Source of the DNA: Curtobacterium sp. MCBD17_035
GTDB lineage: Bacteria; Actinomycetota; Actinomycetes; Actinomycetales; Microbacteriaceae
Direction: 5' to 3'
DNA length: 64,000 nt
NCBI RefSeq assembly: GCF_003234815.2
Contig: NZ_CP126279.1
Span: 1,612,001 to 1,676,000 of the forward strand
Shown here piece by piece: positions 41,274 to 50,871 of the stretch; positions within the stretch are counted from its first letter, which is position 1, and the number at the start of each line of letters is the position of its first letter. The translations under genes and the position numbers were made by a program. The notes under the pieces were generated by a model that was not told the origin of the DNA, made no database searches, and saw nothing but the letters and a program-made list of their open reading frames with translations.

Positions 41274-42800
41274 ATGCCCCGCTCGGGATCCCGTCACCCC
41301 GTCCGCCTCCGGACCATGACGCGTGCTTTCGCCGCGACCGTGGCCGTGGCCCTCGCCGCCCTCGCCGTGGGTGCGAGCGTCGAGCCGGCGAACGCGGCCA
41401 CGCAGAACCCCGTGGGCGCGTTCGACACGGCATCGGGCGGTGCGGGCGCGGTCACCGTCGCCGGGTGGACCGACGACCCGAGCAGCGCGGCGTCGAGCAA
41501 CAGCGTCACCGTCACCGTCGGTGGCACGAACGCCGGAACGCTCCGGGCCACCGGGGTCCGAGCGGACGTCGACCGGGCCAGGCATGTCAGCGGGAACCAC
41601 GGGTTCTCCGGGACCCTGACCACCGCGAAGACGGGTGCGCAGTCGGTCTGCGTCACGGCGGTGAACACGGGCGCGGGGACCGACACGAACCTCGGCTGCA
41701 AGACCGTCACGATCACCGCCGCGAACCCGGTCGGCGCGTTCGACACGGCGTCGGGTGGTACGGGCACGGTCGGTGTCGCGGGGTGGACCTACGACCCGAG
41801 CAGCGCGGCCGCGAGCAACAGCGTCACCGTGACGGTCGGTGGTGTGGCCGTCGGCACCCTGCAGGCCACCGGGGCCCGCGCCGACGTCGACCGGGCCAAG
41901 CACGTCAGCGGGGACCACGGCTACTCCGGCAGCCTGACGACGTCGAAGTCCGGAGCGCAGTCGGTGTGCGTCACCGCGGTGAACACCGGCGCGGGTTCGA
42001 ACACCGCGCTCGGGTGCAAGACGGTCACGATCACCGCCACGGGCACGGCACCGGCACCGGTGAGCGGCGCGAACGTCACCACCAGCCCGTCCGGGGTGGC
42101 GATGCCGAAGGGCGACGTGACGTCGAACGGTCGCGTGTGGAAGCAGGCGTACGCGCAGGACTTCACCACCCCCGCCGCGGTCGGCACGGTGCTGTCGAGG
42201 TACCACGACCTGTCCGCGTACGACGGCTCGAGGGACACGTCGGGGCTCGGGCAGTACGCGCCGAACAAGGTCCTGTCCGTGTCCGGCGGCGAGCTGGACT
42301 TCGATCTGCACAGCGAGAACGGACAGCCGCTCGTCTCCACCGTCGTCCCGGACAACTACCTGCCGTTGACCACGGGCCGCGTCTCGGTCCGCTACAAGAC
42401 GACGAAGACCCCCGGCTACAAGTTCGTCGGCATCCTCTGGCCCGAGGACGACAACTGGAACGAAGGCGAGATCGACTGGCCCGAGGCGGACCTGGGCGGC
42501 ACCCCGCGCCCTGCGTCCGCCATCCCGGGTACCTACGCGAACGGGCGGATGAGCTTCGCGCCAGCCGTCACCAAGTACGCCGGGTCCGACACGACGGGTT
42601 GGCACACCGCGACCACCGAGTGGGACCACGGCGTCGTCCGGTTCTCCTGGGACGGCACCCTCGTCGACTCCGTGACGAACGCCGTCCCGACCACCGCCTT
42701 CCGGCTCACCCTGCAGGCGGAGACCTGGATCGGTGAGGGCGCCGTCCCGGCCACGGCGACCGGACACGTGGACGTCGACTGGGTCAGCATCTGGAAGTGA
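41274..42800 (+). CDS. Secreted glycoside hydrolase family 16 protein
   Basis: 508 residues from ATG 41274 (AGGAA at 41265-41269; an internal ATG at 41316 lacks a ribosome site). Signal peptide ends near EPANAA. Two tandem repeats of about 97 residues follow, each starting NPVGAFDTASGG and ending CKTVTITA with a cysteine pair. The C-terminal 240 residues are a GH16 domain with the catalytic EIDWPE (E-x-D-x-x-E) in NEGEIDWPEADLG. Such enzymes cleave beta-glucans or related polysaccharides, fitting a plant- or soil-associated life. The repeats probably bind substrate or the wall. Confidence 0.85.
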   Translation: MPRSGSRHPVRLRTMTRAFAATVAVALAALAVGASVEPANAATQNPVGAFDTASGGAGAVTVAGWTDDPSSAASSNSVTVTVGGTNAGTLRATGVRADVDRARHVSGNHGFSGTLTTAKTGAQSVCVTAVNTGAGTDTNLGCKTVTITAANPVGAFDTASGGTGTVGVAGWTYDPSSAAASNSVTVTVGGVAVGTLQATGARADVDRAKHVSGDHGYSGSLTTSKSGAQSVCVTAVNTGAGSNTALGCKTVTITATGTAPAPVSGANVTTSPSGVAMPKGDVTSNGRVWKQAYAQDFTTPAAVGTVLSRYHDLSAYDGSRDTSGLGQYAPNKVLSVSGGELDFDLHSENGQPLVSTVVPDNYLPLTTGRVSVRYKTTKTPGYKFVGILWPEDDNWNEGEIDWPEADLGGTPRPASAIPGTYANGRMSFAPAVTKYAGSDTTGWHTATTEWDHGVVRFSWDGTLVDSVTNAVPTTAFRLTLQAETWIGEGAVPATATGHVDVDWVSIWK

Positions 42801-42919
42801 CGACGCTCCTGGCGGTCCTCCGAGCACGAGCCAAAGCGGTGGATTCGTCACTTTTCGTCCTCCCGCTCTAGGATCGTGACGGGCATCCGGTGGTTCCGTG
42901 TGCCCGTGGGGGAGGGCCC

Positions 42920-43363
42920 ATGTCGATCCGTAGTGTCCCGGGGTCGATCGCGTCCGGGGGTCGGTCGCGTTCGTCCCGTCCGCGACATCCGACCCGTCCG
43001 AACGGGCAGGGACTGCCGCAGCCGGTGCAGCCGACGCTGTTCCACCGAGTGGCCGAGTGGACGCGCACGCCGGTCCCCGGTGACGCGGCGTGCGAACGGA
43101 GGGTCTGGATCGCGTTCGACGAACGGCTCGTCTCGTACTCCGAGTGCGAGGGCGAGACCTCGCACACCGCGGTCTGGTGCGTGGACGAGTTCCTCCAGCA
43201 CTTCGCAGACCGCCTCGACGAGGACGACGCGTCGCGCTGGTTGCTCCCGCACCTCGAGCGGCTCGCCTCGACCGGGGGCGGCAAGGCCGCGACGCTGCGC
43301 GCGTACGCCGCGCGGCACGACGGTGCACCACCGCCGACGATCGTGTGCGATGTCGTCCTCTGA
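42920..43363 (+). CDS. Unknown soluble protein
   Basis: 147 residues from ATG 42920, with GGAGGG at 42910-42915 upstream. A basic, disordered N-terminus is followed by a folded part with CERRVWIAFDERLVSYSECE and HTAVWCVDEFLQHFADRLDE. Contains five cysteines. No family recognised. Confidence 0.6.
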   Translation: MSIRSVPGSIASGGRSRSSRPRHPTRPNGQGLPQPVQPTLFHRVAEWTRTPVPGDAACERRVWIAFDERLVSYSECEGETSHTAVWCVDEFLQHFADRLDEDDASRWLLPHLERLASTGGGKAATLRAYAARHDGAPPPTIVCDVVL

Positions 43364-43415
43364 CCGCGCCCGCGCACGCGGTCCGCGGCTCAGCAGGGGC
43401 GCCCGGGAGGCCCGC

Positions 43416-44333
43416 TCAGGCCACGCGCGCCTCGTCCGCCGCCAGGTGGTCGGCGAGCACGTCGCGCACCGTGGTCCACGGGTACGGCCCGTAGCGGTCG
43501 TTGTCGACATGGCGGAGCTGCGCCTGCCCGCTGAACATGCTCACGAAGTACTGCATCCCCTGCCACGCCGGGAACGTGTCCTGGTCGCTGCGGGACAGTC
43601 GGCGGACCACCTTGCTCATGACGGACAGGGACCCGGTGGTGCCGGCCCACTGCAGCCCGAAGGGCGTGCCGGTCAGTTCGGTGAGCGTGCGGGCGACGTC
43701 CCGGGCGGAGACGCGGTCGCCAGCGACCTCGACGACACGCGGTGCGTCCTCGTCGAGGGCCACGAGCGCGGTCACACGGGCGACGTCGTCCTTGGTGGTG
43801 AAGTCGAGCACCTGGTCGGGTGACGACCAGTACATGACGCGGTGGCGCCCGAACGCGATCATCGGCGCCTGCCCGGTGAGCATGTCCGTGAACGCGCCGT
43901 TGAGGACGGAGGTCGCCCGGATCGGCGCGGCGTCCACGTCCGCCGCGAACTCACGGCGGAGCTCGAAGTTGCGGTTGCTGCCCACCGCGATGCGGCGGTA
44001 GTCCGAGGAGTAGTCCGACGGGACGAACCGGGGCACGCCCGCGGCGACCGCGGCCGCGAGCAGCGCGCGCTGCGCGTCGACGATGACAGGGCGCACGCCG
44101 CTCACGGCGGAGACGACCGACTCGACACCCGTGACCGCGCGGGTCAGGGCCTCCCGGTGGGAGTACGCAGCGGCGACGACCTCGACGCGGTCGTCGGACC
44201 CGTACCGCTCGTCGGCGGCGGTGCTGCCCGGACGGGTGAGGACGCGGACCCGCACGTCCCGCTCCAGGAGCGCACGGACGATGCGGTGACCGAGGTCACC
44301 GGTGGCTCCGGCGACGAGGACGGTTCGGGTCAT
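43416..44333 (-). CDS. NmrA-family NAD(P)-binding protein
   Basis: 305 residues from ATG 44333. Starts MTRTVLVAGATGDLGHRIVR, the G-x-T-G-x-x-G dinucleotide motif of atypical SDRs. VPSDYSSDYRRIAVGSNRNF in the middle resembles isoflavone-reductase/NmrA proteins, which may be reductases or redox-sensing regulators. No catalytic Y-x-x-x-K is clear. The 269 bases between its start and the BLUF gene hold no other gene. Confidence 0.85.
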   Translation of the reverse strand: MTRTVLVAGATGDLGHRIVRALLERDVRVRVLTRPGSTAADERYGSDDRVEVVAAAYSHREALTRAVTGVESVVSAVSGVRPVIVDAQRALLAAAVAAGVPRFVPSDYSSDYRRIAVGSNRNFELRREFAADVDAAPIRATSVLNGAFTDMLTGQAPMIAFGRHRVMYWSSPDQVLDFTTKDDVARVTALVALDEDAPRVVEVAGDRVSARDVARTLTELTGTPFGLQWAGTTGSLSVMSKVVRRLSRSDQDTFPAWQGMQYFVSMFSGQAQLRHVDNDRYGPYPWTTVRDVLADHLAADEARVA

Positions 44334-44602
44334 GGCGGTGCTGCTCCTGGTGGTCGCGCGGACGTGCCGGACGCCGACGGCGATCGACGGGACGGTGACG
44401 GCCGGAATGGTGCTCGACGGGCCGCGCCGTCGGTGGCACACCCCGGAGGCTACCGCGCGGGGACCGCCGGCGCCCTGGGCCCCGAAGGCGGGGCTTGTGC
44501 GGCGGACCGCGGTGCGGATTCACTGGCGGAGCACCGTCGTGCGGCCGTGGTTCGCGGGCCGACCGGCGGATCGAGGCCGCCCCGCCCGGAATGAGGATCC
44601 CC

Positions 44603-45016
44603 ATGCTGTCCCTGGTCTACATGAGCACGAGTGTCCGACCGCTCTCGGACGACGAGTTGTCCGCGATCCTCACCGACGCGCGCACCCGCAACACGGCGCT
44701 CGAGATCACCGGGGTCCTGGCACACCGCGACGGCCGGTTCATCCAGGTCCTCGAGGGCCCGGACGACGCCGTGCGCGAGCGGTTCGAGGTGATCCGGCGG
44801 GACCCTCGACACACGGACGTGCGGCTGCTCTGCGAGGACCCGCTCGACGAACGGGCGTTCCCCGGATGGTCGATGGCGTTCCAGCCGGCGGACGCGGACA
44901 TGACCGCGGTCGCGGGGTTCTCCGACCTGACCGTGGCCGGTCGGGACGAGCACCGGAACGCGTCGCGCGGTCGCGCCCTGGTCGAGTGGTTCCGGAAGCG
45001 TCCGTCGTTCACCTGA
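44603..45016 (+). CDS. BLUF-domain blue-light sensor
   Basis: 137 residues from ATG 44603 (GAGGA at 44593-44597; an ATG at 44591 is less well placed). The BLUF fold is clear: LSLVYMSTS with the photoactive tyrosine at residue 6, NTALEITGVLAHRDGRFIQV containing the conserved asparagine and glutamine, and FPGWSMAFQ with the conserved Trp/Met. Binds FAD and senses blue light. No effector domain is attached, so it must signal through a partner protein; an NmrA gene diverges from it. Confidence 0.92.
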   Translation: MLSLVYMSTSVRPLSDDELSAILTDARTRNTALEITGVLAHRDGRFIQVLEGPDDAVRERFEVIRRDPRHTDVRLLCEDPLDERAFPGWSMAFQPADADMTAVAGFSDLTVAGRDEHRNASRGRALVEWFRKRPSFT

Positions 45017-45044
45017 TGCCGGTGACCGGGGGCAGGGCCCTGGA

Positions 45045-45668
45045 TCAGCCCGCGGCGCGTGCGACCGTCCAACCGGCGTCCGTCCGGTCGTAGCGGAGCC
45101 GGTTGCTCGGTGCATCCGCGGCGCCGCGCCAGAACACCATCCGCACCGGGGTGATCGCGTAGCCGGCCCACGTGGTCGGTGGATCCAGGTCGGGGCGGTC
45201 GGCGTCGAAGGCAGCCCAGCGCGTCCGGCGGTGGTCGGACTCGACCGCGGCGAGGTCGTCGTCGTTGAGCCAGGCGAGCACCTGCAGGTAGCGACTCCGC
45301 GCGGTGTAGGCGTCCCGGGCCTCCCGGTCGGTGACGCGCTCGACGTCGCCGGTGACGACGAGCTGCCGGGCCAGCTCGGGCCAGACGAGCGTCACGGTGG
45401 CACGGGGCACCGCGGCGATCTCGGCGGCCTTCCGGCTGCGGCTGTCGGTGTGGAAGTGCACGCGACGGCCGTCGAACAGGGACATGAGGACCGTGCGCGC
45501 GGCGGGGTAGCCGTCGAGCCCGATCGTCGACAACGTCATGGTCGGGGTCACACCGGATCCGGGCGCCGGCAGCCAGCGCGCGGCGAGCGCGAGCGGGTCC
45601 ATGGGGACGTCGTCGTCCGCGTCGGCGCCGTGGGCGAGCCCGCCGACGACGACGCCCCCGTCCGTCAC
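45045..45668 (-). CDS. Pyridoxamine-phosphate-oxidase-like flavoprotein
   Basis: 207 residues from the GTG at 45668, which overlaps the creatininase stop (GTGA). PNPOx features: GYPAARTVLMSLFDGRRVHF, HTDSRSRKAAEIAAVPRATV, and the C-terminal RLRYDRTDAGWTV that matches the PdxH end, although the usual final R-L-x-P is replaced. Binds FMN. As last gene of a catabolic operon it may act on the pathway substrate rather than in vitamin B6 synthesis. Confidence 0.82.
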   Translation of the reverse strand: MTDGGVVVGGLAHGADADDDVPMDPLALAARWLPAPGSGVTPTMTLSTIGLDGYPAARTVLMSLFDGRRVHFHTDSRSRKAAEIAAVPRATVTLVWPELARQLVVTGDVERVTDREARDAYTARSRYLQVLAWLNDDDLAAVESDHRRTRWAAFDADRPDLDPPTTWAGYAITPVRMVFWRGAADAPSNRLRYDRTDAGWTVARAAG

Positions 45669-46450
45669 CGCGGGACCGCGGGGTCGAACCGGGCGATCTC
45701 GTGCAGGGACGCGACGGCCTGGTCGAGCGACACGTCCCACAGGAGCTTCCCGTACTCCGCGCTCGCACGGCTGGCGTCCCCGACCACACCGGGCGTGCCG
45801 AAGTCGTTCGAGAGCCAGCCGAAGCTGACCGGGCCGCCGTTGAACGCGATGCGCTCGAAGTCGGCGATGTGGTCCGGCACCCAGCGGTCCGCTCGGGCGA
45901 GGTCCACGAGGTCCGGACGCAGGTGCAGGATCATCGAGGTCTCCGCGGCACCGCCGTGGATGCCGAGGCCGCGCTCGTCGGCGTCCTCGCCGTCGGGTCC
46001 CGGGACACGGGCGAGCGTCGGCATGAGGAACGTCTTCAGCCCCGTCCGTCGGCGGATCTCGCGGAGCGCCACCTGGAGGAGTGCCGTGTTGCCGCCGTGG
46101 CCGTTCGCGAACACGAGCGTCCCGGCGCCCATGAGCGCGACCGCCCGCCCGATCTGGACGACCGTGTCGAACATCGTGTCGGCGTCGAGCCAGACGGTAC
46201 CGGGAGCCCAGCTGTGCTCGTCGGACTTCGTGAACGCCAGGGTCGGCAGTTGCCAGACGTCGAGGCCCTCGTCGGCCGCTCGCTCGACCGCTGCGCCGCC
46301 GATGTGCTCGGCGAGCAGGAAGTCGGTGACGAGCGGCAGGTGCGGGCCGTGGTGCTCGACCGCGCCGGTCGGCTGCACGACGATCGTGTCCGGGCCGAAC
46401 CGGGCGGCGACGTCCGGCCCGGGCAGCTCGGCGAGCTTGCGCGTGCTCAC
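45665..46450 (-). CDS. Creatininase-family amidohydrolase
   Basis: 261 residues from GTG 46450, overlapping the upstream stop. The two-metal site is intact: VQPTGAVEHHGPHLPLVTDF (about residues 25-44) with Glu, His and Asp ligands, and FANGHGGNTALLQVALREIR (about 114-133). The family cleaves cyclic or linear amide bonds (creatinine, formamidopyrimidines, mycofactocin precursor). Position between oxidase and PNPOx genes of an uptake/degradation operon favours a catabolic role on an N-containing ring. Confidence 0.9.
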   Translation of the reverse strand: MSTRKLAELPGPDVAARFGPDTIVVQPTGAVEHHGPHLPLVTDFLLAEHIGGAAVERAADEGLDVWQLPTLAFTKSDEHSWAPGTVWLDADTMFDTVVQIGRAVALMGAGTLVFANGHGGNTALLQVALREIRRRTGLKTFLMPTLARVPGPDGEDADERGLGIHGGAAETSMILHLRPDLVDLARADRWVPDHIADFERIAFNGGPVSFGWLSNDFGTPGVVGDASRASAEYGKLLWDVSLDQAVASLHEIARFDPAVPR

Positions 46451-47841
46451 TTGCCGAACCCCGGGATGCCGGTCGAGGCGGCCGACGCGGGCTGCGCCGA
46501 GGCCGTCGAGCCGCCCGTGACGACGAGCGCGGGGTCGACGAGCGCGGGGTCGACGATGTGTCCGGGATTGAGCACGCCCTCGGGATCGGTCCGCTGCTTG
46601 AGCGCCACGAGGTCCTCGACGCCGTGGTCGACGTAGTACTGGTGCGGGCTGTGCACCCGCACGCCGAGGGCCTCGAGCAGCGGGTACCCGGCGTACACCT
46701 CGTCGGCTCCGGTGTACGGCGCGGTGAGCATGCCGATCGGGAACCGGTGGGCGGCCTCGATGTGGAGCATGCCGCCCGGGTAGACGCCCTCGACGTCGGC
46801 GATCCGGTCGATGAGCGCCTCGCCGCCGACCTCGACGTGGAAGTACACGGTGTCGGGTGTGTTCCGCTTGAGCCACCAGATCGGGTGGTTGTACGAGAGC
46901 ATCGACACCTTCGTGGTCTGCTGCAGGCCCTCGCGGACCTCGACGACCGTGCCGCCGGCGACCTCGATGAGCCCGGTCGCGTCCTCGAGCGCGGTGGCGT
47001 CGATGATGCCGCGCAGGCTCGCCGCACCCGCCACCACGGGCGTGTCCTTCGGGAGCGTGGCGGCGATCTCGGCACGGTCCGCGCTGACGAGCCGGGGCGC
47101 GGGCGTCAGACCGCGGAGCGTCCGGACGGCGGTCAGGGCCCGCTCGAACGTCGGGAAGCTCGCGTAGACCGCGCGCCAGTCCTGCAGCGGCTCGAGCCGG
47201 ACCGTGGCCCGCGCGATGACCCCGGCGGTGCCGTAGGTGTGCACGAACGTCTGGGCCTCGTCCCCCTCGACGTGGAGGAGGCCGTCCTCACCCGGGAGCG
47301 CGATGTCGAGGGCGGTGACGAATCCCTCCCAGTTCGAGCCGTGGGAGATCGACCCGGTCCCGCCCGAGCCGCCGGACAGGAAGCCGCCGATCGTCGACTG
47401 CGCGGTGGACGGGTACATCCACAGCTGCTGGCCCTGCGCGGCCGCGGCCTGCTCCATCATCACCATCGGGGTGCCGGCCTCGGCCGTGATGACCCCGTCC
47501 CCGACCTCGACGACCGCGCGGGCACGCGAGGTGTCGAGCACGAGACCGCCGTCGAGCGGGATGCCCTGCCCGTAGTTGCCGGTGCCCTTGCCGCGCGTCG
47601 TCACCGGGACGCCGTGCCGTGCCGCCGCCTGCACCGTCTGCGCGATCGCGTCGGCACTGGCCGGGTAGGCGACGAGGTCGGCGAGGCCGAGGGGCAGCTG
47701 CTCGGTGAGGATCGGGCTCATCGTCGCCTCGTCGACCGACGCGCGCTCGCGGGTCTTCGGGTCGGCACTGACGCCGCGGTCACCGAGCAGGTCGACCAGG
47801 TCGAGCCGCAACGCCTCGAGGGCGGCGGGGGTGGCGGGCAT
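46447..47841 (-). CDS. FAD-linked oxidase (GlcD/VAO type)
   Basis: 464 residues, ATG 47841, with AAGGAG 6-7 bases upstream. The FAD-binding PCMH domain is clear (PVTTRGKGTGNYGQGIPLDG, EAGTPMVMMEQAAAAQG, and STAQSTIGGFLSGGSGGTGS; about residues 80-190). The C-terminal end VALKQRTDPEGVLNPGHIVD is typical of GlcD-like oxidases. Covalent flavin attachment is not obvious. Oxidises an alcohol, hydroxy-acid or amine in the pathway of the operon. Confidence 0.9.
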   Translation of the reverse strand: MPATPAALEALRLDLVDLLGDRGVSADPKTRERASVDEATMSPILTEQLPLGLADLVAYPASADAIAQTVQAAARHGVPVTTRGKGTGNYGQGIPLDGGLVLDTSRARAVVEVGDGVITAEAGTPMVMMEQAAAAQGQQLWMYPSTAQSTIGGFLSGGSGGTGSISHGSNWEGFVTALDIALPGEDGLLHVEGDEAQTFVHTYGTAGVIARATVRLEPLQDWRAVYASFPTFERALTAVRTLRGLTPAPRLVSADRAEIAATLPKDTPVVAGAASLRGIIDATALEDATGLIEVAGGTVVEVREGLQQTTKVSMLSYNHPIWWLKRNTPDTVYFHVEVGGEALIDRIADVEGVYPGGMLHIEAAHRFPIGMLTAPYTGADEVYAGYPLLEALGVRVHSPHQYYVDHGVEDLVALKQRTDPEGVLNPGHIVDPALVDPALVVTGGSTASAQPASAASTGIPGFGK

Positions 47842-47878
47842 GTGGGGCTCCTTGCTGGTGGGGTGGCGTGGGGTGGGC

Positions 47879-47920
47879 GGCCGGGAGGCGCGGTGCGGGG
47901 CCGGCACGCGCCTCCCGGCC
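47879..47920 (-). terminator. Hairpin between SBP and FAD-oxidase genes
   Basis: GGCCGGGAGGCGCG (47879-47892) and CGCGCCTCCCGGCC (47907-47920) are perfect 14-bp complements with a 14-base loop. It may attenuate transcription after the ABC transporter part or protect its mRNA end. Confidence 0.75.
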
Positions 47921-47930
47921 GGTGGGTCGG

Positions 47931-49121
47931 CTAGAAGCCGAACCCGATCTTCTTGTCGATGAACTGGTTGGTGTACAGGTCGTCGGCCGTGAGCCCCGAC
48001 TGGACGTGACCGCCGGACTTCTCGAAGATCGGCGCCGCCTTGGTGATGAACGAGTTCAGCCGGCTGGCGTCCATGTCGCCGACGTAGCCGTTGCTGCCGT
48101 CCGTGGCGACCTTGAGCTTCTTCATCTGCTGGACGGCGAACGCACCGACCTTGGCGTCGTAGGTCCAGCCGTTGTTGTAGTCCTGCACGAGCGTGTCGAT
48201 GAGGTCGTTCGTCGGTGTCGGGTTCGTGAAGTAGTCCACGTCGGCCTGCTGCATGACCGGCACGAGCTTCTTCAGGCACGGGGTGAGCTTCGCCAGGTCG
48301 CCCGAGCGGACGGACATGGTCTCGGGGTAGGGGTTCCACCCCGTGCTCGAGACGAGCGAGGAGTCGAGCTTCTTGCCCCAGGCCGCCACCTCGTGCTGGT
48401 AGATGTACGGCTCGGCGGTCGCGAAGCCCTGCTGCGCGTCCTTGCCGCCCGCGGTCACGAACTTCGACGGCGTGCCGTCGTAGCTGCCGTCCTGGACGCT
48501 CGTCGGGAGGTATCCCGCCTGCGCCAGGTAGGTCATGTACGCGGCGCCGCTGAAGTAGCGGACGACGCCGCCCTTGGCCTTGAGCGCCTTGCCGAGGCCC
48601 TTGATGCTGTCGACGCTCTTGTACGTCGCCGGGTCCCACATGAGCACCATGGGCGACTCGTCGTTCTCGGCGAACACCGCCGTGGTGGGCAGGTTGCCGG
48701 AGAACTCGACGGCCTCGTCGGTGGAGACGTAGCCGAGCGTGATCGACTTGTCCTGGTACATCTGCGAGCTCACCGTGGAGTAGCCGATCGCGGGACCGCC
48801 CGCGCGGATCTCGAGCTGCACACCCGTCGACTTGCCGTTCGCCATGAGGTCGCCCGTGACGGACTTGCCCGAGGCGTCGATCTTCGGGTTCGCCCCGAGC
48901 ATCTGGTAGACGTGCCCGTGGTCGGCTTCGGGGTTCCAGTCCGTCTGGACGACGACGGTCGAGGGGCAGACGCCGGACAGGTCGACGGCCGGGCCCTTCG
49001 CGGCGGACGACGTGGTCGCGGCGCCGGCGCTGTCCGACGTGCTCGTCGAACAGCCGGTGAGGGCGAGGGCGGTGACGCCGAGGGCTGCGGCGACGACGCC
49101 GAGACGGGTTCTGCTGCGCAT
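47931..49121 (-). CDS. ABC transporter substrate-binding lipoprotein
   Basis: 396 residues, ATG 49121. Lipobox ALTGC (Cys 24), then a two-lobe binding protein with VVVQTDWNPEADHGHVYQML near residue 60 and RSGDLAKLTPCLKKLVPVMQ. It resembles NMT1/SsuA-like binding proteins for small heterocycles or sulfonates; ligand unknown. Partner of the permease and ATPase encoded immediately upstream. Confidence 0.85.
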   Translation of the reverse strand: MRSRTRLGVVAAALGVTALALTGCSTSTSDSAGAATTSSAAKGPAVDLSGVCPSTVVVQTDWNPEADHGHVYQMLGANPKIDASGKSVTGDLMANGKSTGVQLEIRAGGPAIGYSTVSSQMYQDKSITLGYVSTDEAVEFSGNLPTTAVFAENDESPMVLMWDPATYKSVDSIKGLGKALKAKGGVVRYFSGAAYMTYLAQAGYLPTSVQDGSYDGTPSKFVTAGGKDAQQGFATAEPYIYQHEVAAWGKKLDSSLVSSTGWNPYPETMSVRSGDLAKLTPCLKKLVPVMQQADVDYFTNPTPTNDLIDTLVQDYNNGWTYDAKVGAFAVQQMKKLKVATDGSNGYVGDMDASRLNSFITKAAPIFEKSGGHVQSGLTADDLYTNQFIDKKIGFGF

Positions 49122-49201
49122 GGGTGCTCCGTTCGTGGTGCAGGTCGGGGTGGTGCGGGGTGCAGGGTGTGGTGGGAGGGGGAGACGATGGGGGCGGGAA
49201 C

Positions 49202-50071
49202 TCAGCCGAAGTCGTGCCAGCGGCCGACGGCGAGACGCCCGATGAGGCCGAAGACGAGGAACACGGCGACGCCGAAGAGCGAGGCGACGATGATCGTCGC
49301 GTAGAGCTCGGGGCCCATGAGCCGCGACGCGGTCACCTGGATGAGGACGCCGAGGCCCGGGTTGCCGCGCTGGAAGAACTGGTCGCCGACGATCGCGCCG
49401 ATCACCGAGAGCCCGGCCGACGTCCGCAGTCCGACGAAGATCGACGGCAGCGCGGCGGGGATCTGCAGCTTGAGCAGCTGGGCGCCGCGGCCGGCCTGCT
49501 GGAGCCGGAACAGCTCGCGCGCCCCGCGGTCGGCCGACTGCAGACCGAACAGCGTGTTCGACACCATCGGGAACAGCGCGATCATCACCGTGACGATGAC
49601 GCGGCTGGCGAACTCGTACCCGAACAGGGCACCGATCAGCGGGACGAGCGCCAGGATCGGCACGCACTGGAGCACGACGGCGTACGGGTACAGCGAGTTC
49701 TCGAGCCACTTCGCCTGCGCCATGAGCATCGCCCAGACGACGCCGATGACGATCGCGATCGCGAGCCCGGTCAGGGACACCAGGGCCGTCCGCGCGAGCG
49801 CCTGCCACAGCTGCCCGTCGAACCCGGAGGGCGTGCCGTCGGGACTCGTGTCCCAGACGATCGCCTTGGCGACGAGGTGCGGGTAGGGGACGAGGAACGC
49901 CAGGTTCTTCGCCTTGTCGTAGTACGTCGCGGCGACGTACCAGAGGGCGATGAGGACGACGAACACGGCCACGGGTTGCCACCACATGACGGCGGGCCGT
50001 GTCCTGCTGCGTGTCTGACGGGCGGCCGCTCGGGCGGTGCGGGTCTCGGCGACCTCCTGCAGCGTGACCAT
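49202..50071 (-). CDS. ABC transporter permease (SsuC/TauC type)
   Basis: 289 residues, ATG 50071 (ATG/stop contact with the ATPase gene). Six helices and the EAA-like loop LQSADRGARELFRLQQAGRG / LLKLQIPAALPSIFVGLRTS (about residues 180-220), which contacts the ATPase. Typical of nitrate/taurine/thiamine-precursor importers. Belongs to the importer with 47931 and 50071. Confidence 0.92.
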   Translation of the reverse strand: MVTLQEVAETRTARAAARQTRSRTRPAVMWWQPVAVFVVLIALWYVAATYYDKAKNLAFLVPYPHLVAKAIVWDTSPDGTPSGFDGQLWQALARTALVSLTGLAIAIVIGVVWAMLMAQAKWLENSLYPYAVVLQCVPILALVPLIGALFGYEFASRVIVTVMIALFPMVSNTLFGLQSADRGARELFRLQQAGRGAQLLKLQIPAALPSIFVGLRTSAGLSVIGAIVGDQFFQRGNPGLGVLIQVTASRLMGPELYATIIVASLFGVAVFLVFGLIGRLAVGRWHDFG

Positions 50072-50838
50072 CAGCGGTGTCCTTCCCGGAGCGCGTGCGA
50101 GACCTCGCCGACGAGTTCGGCGAACTCGGGCGTGAAGCGGATGTCCGGGTCCCGTGGCATCGGGAACGGGACGTCGAAGCGTCGGACGACCGTGCCGGGA
50201 CGGCCGGACATGACGATGACCTTCGTCGACAGGTAGACGGCCTCGGACACCGAGTGCGTGATGAACAGCCCGGCGAAGCGCTGTTCGACGAACAGGCGGA
50301 GCAGTTCGTCGTTGAGTCGCTCGCGCGTGATCTCGTCGAGCGCGCCGAAGGGCTCGTCGAACAGGAACAGCTCCGGGTCGAGGGTGAGCGACCGGGCGAG
50401 GGACACGCGCATCCGCATGCCGCCCGACAGCTGCTTCGGCAGGTTCGTCTCGAACCCGTTCAGTCCGACGAGGTCGATCGCCCGGCGCGCCTTCTCGGCC
50501 CGCTCCGCCTTGCCCACGTGGCCGAGTTCCGCGAGCAGCTCCACGTTCCCCTGCACGGTGCGCCAGGGGAGCAGGGTCGCGTCCTGGAACACGTACCCGA
50601 TCCGGGAGGCCCCGACCGACGCGGTCCCGTCGGACGCGGTCTCGAGTCCGGAGGCGATCCGGAGGAGGGTCGACTTGCCGCAGCCGGACGGACCGACGAC
50701 GGACACGAACTCGCCGCGGTCGACCGTCAGGTCGACGCCCTGGAGGGCGATGGTCCCGTTCGGGAACGTCATCTCGACGTTCCCGAAGTCGAGCAGCGTG
50801 TCCGTCGACGTGGCGGGCGCGGGTGCGGTGGTGGTCAC
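50071..50838 (-). CDS. ABC transporter ATPase (SsuB/TauB type)
   Basis: 255 residues, ATG 50838. Walker A GPSGCGKST (about residues 49-57), Q-loop GYVFQDATLLPWRTV, signature LSGGM, Walker B LFLFDEPFGALD, and H-loop FITHSVSEAV. Drives import by the permease encoded next. Overlaps the permease start by one base. Confidence 0.95.
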   Translation of the reverse strand: MTTTAPAPATSTDTLLDFGNVEMTFPNGTIALQGVDLTVDRGEFVSVVGPSGCGKSTLLRIASGLETASDGTASVGASRIGYVFQDATLLPWRTVQGNVELLAELGHVGKAERAEKARRAIDLVGLNGFETNLPKQLSGGMRMRVSLARSLTLDPELFLFDEPFGALDEITRERLNDELLRLFVEQRFAGLFITHSVSEAVYLSTKVIVMSGRPGTVVRRFDVPFPMPRDPDIRFTPEFAELVGEVSHALREGHR

Positions 50839-50871
50839 GGCTACCTCTTCGTTCTGGTGGATCGGGCTGGG

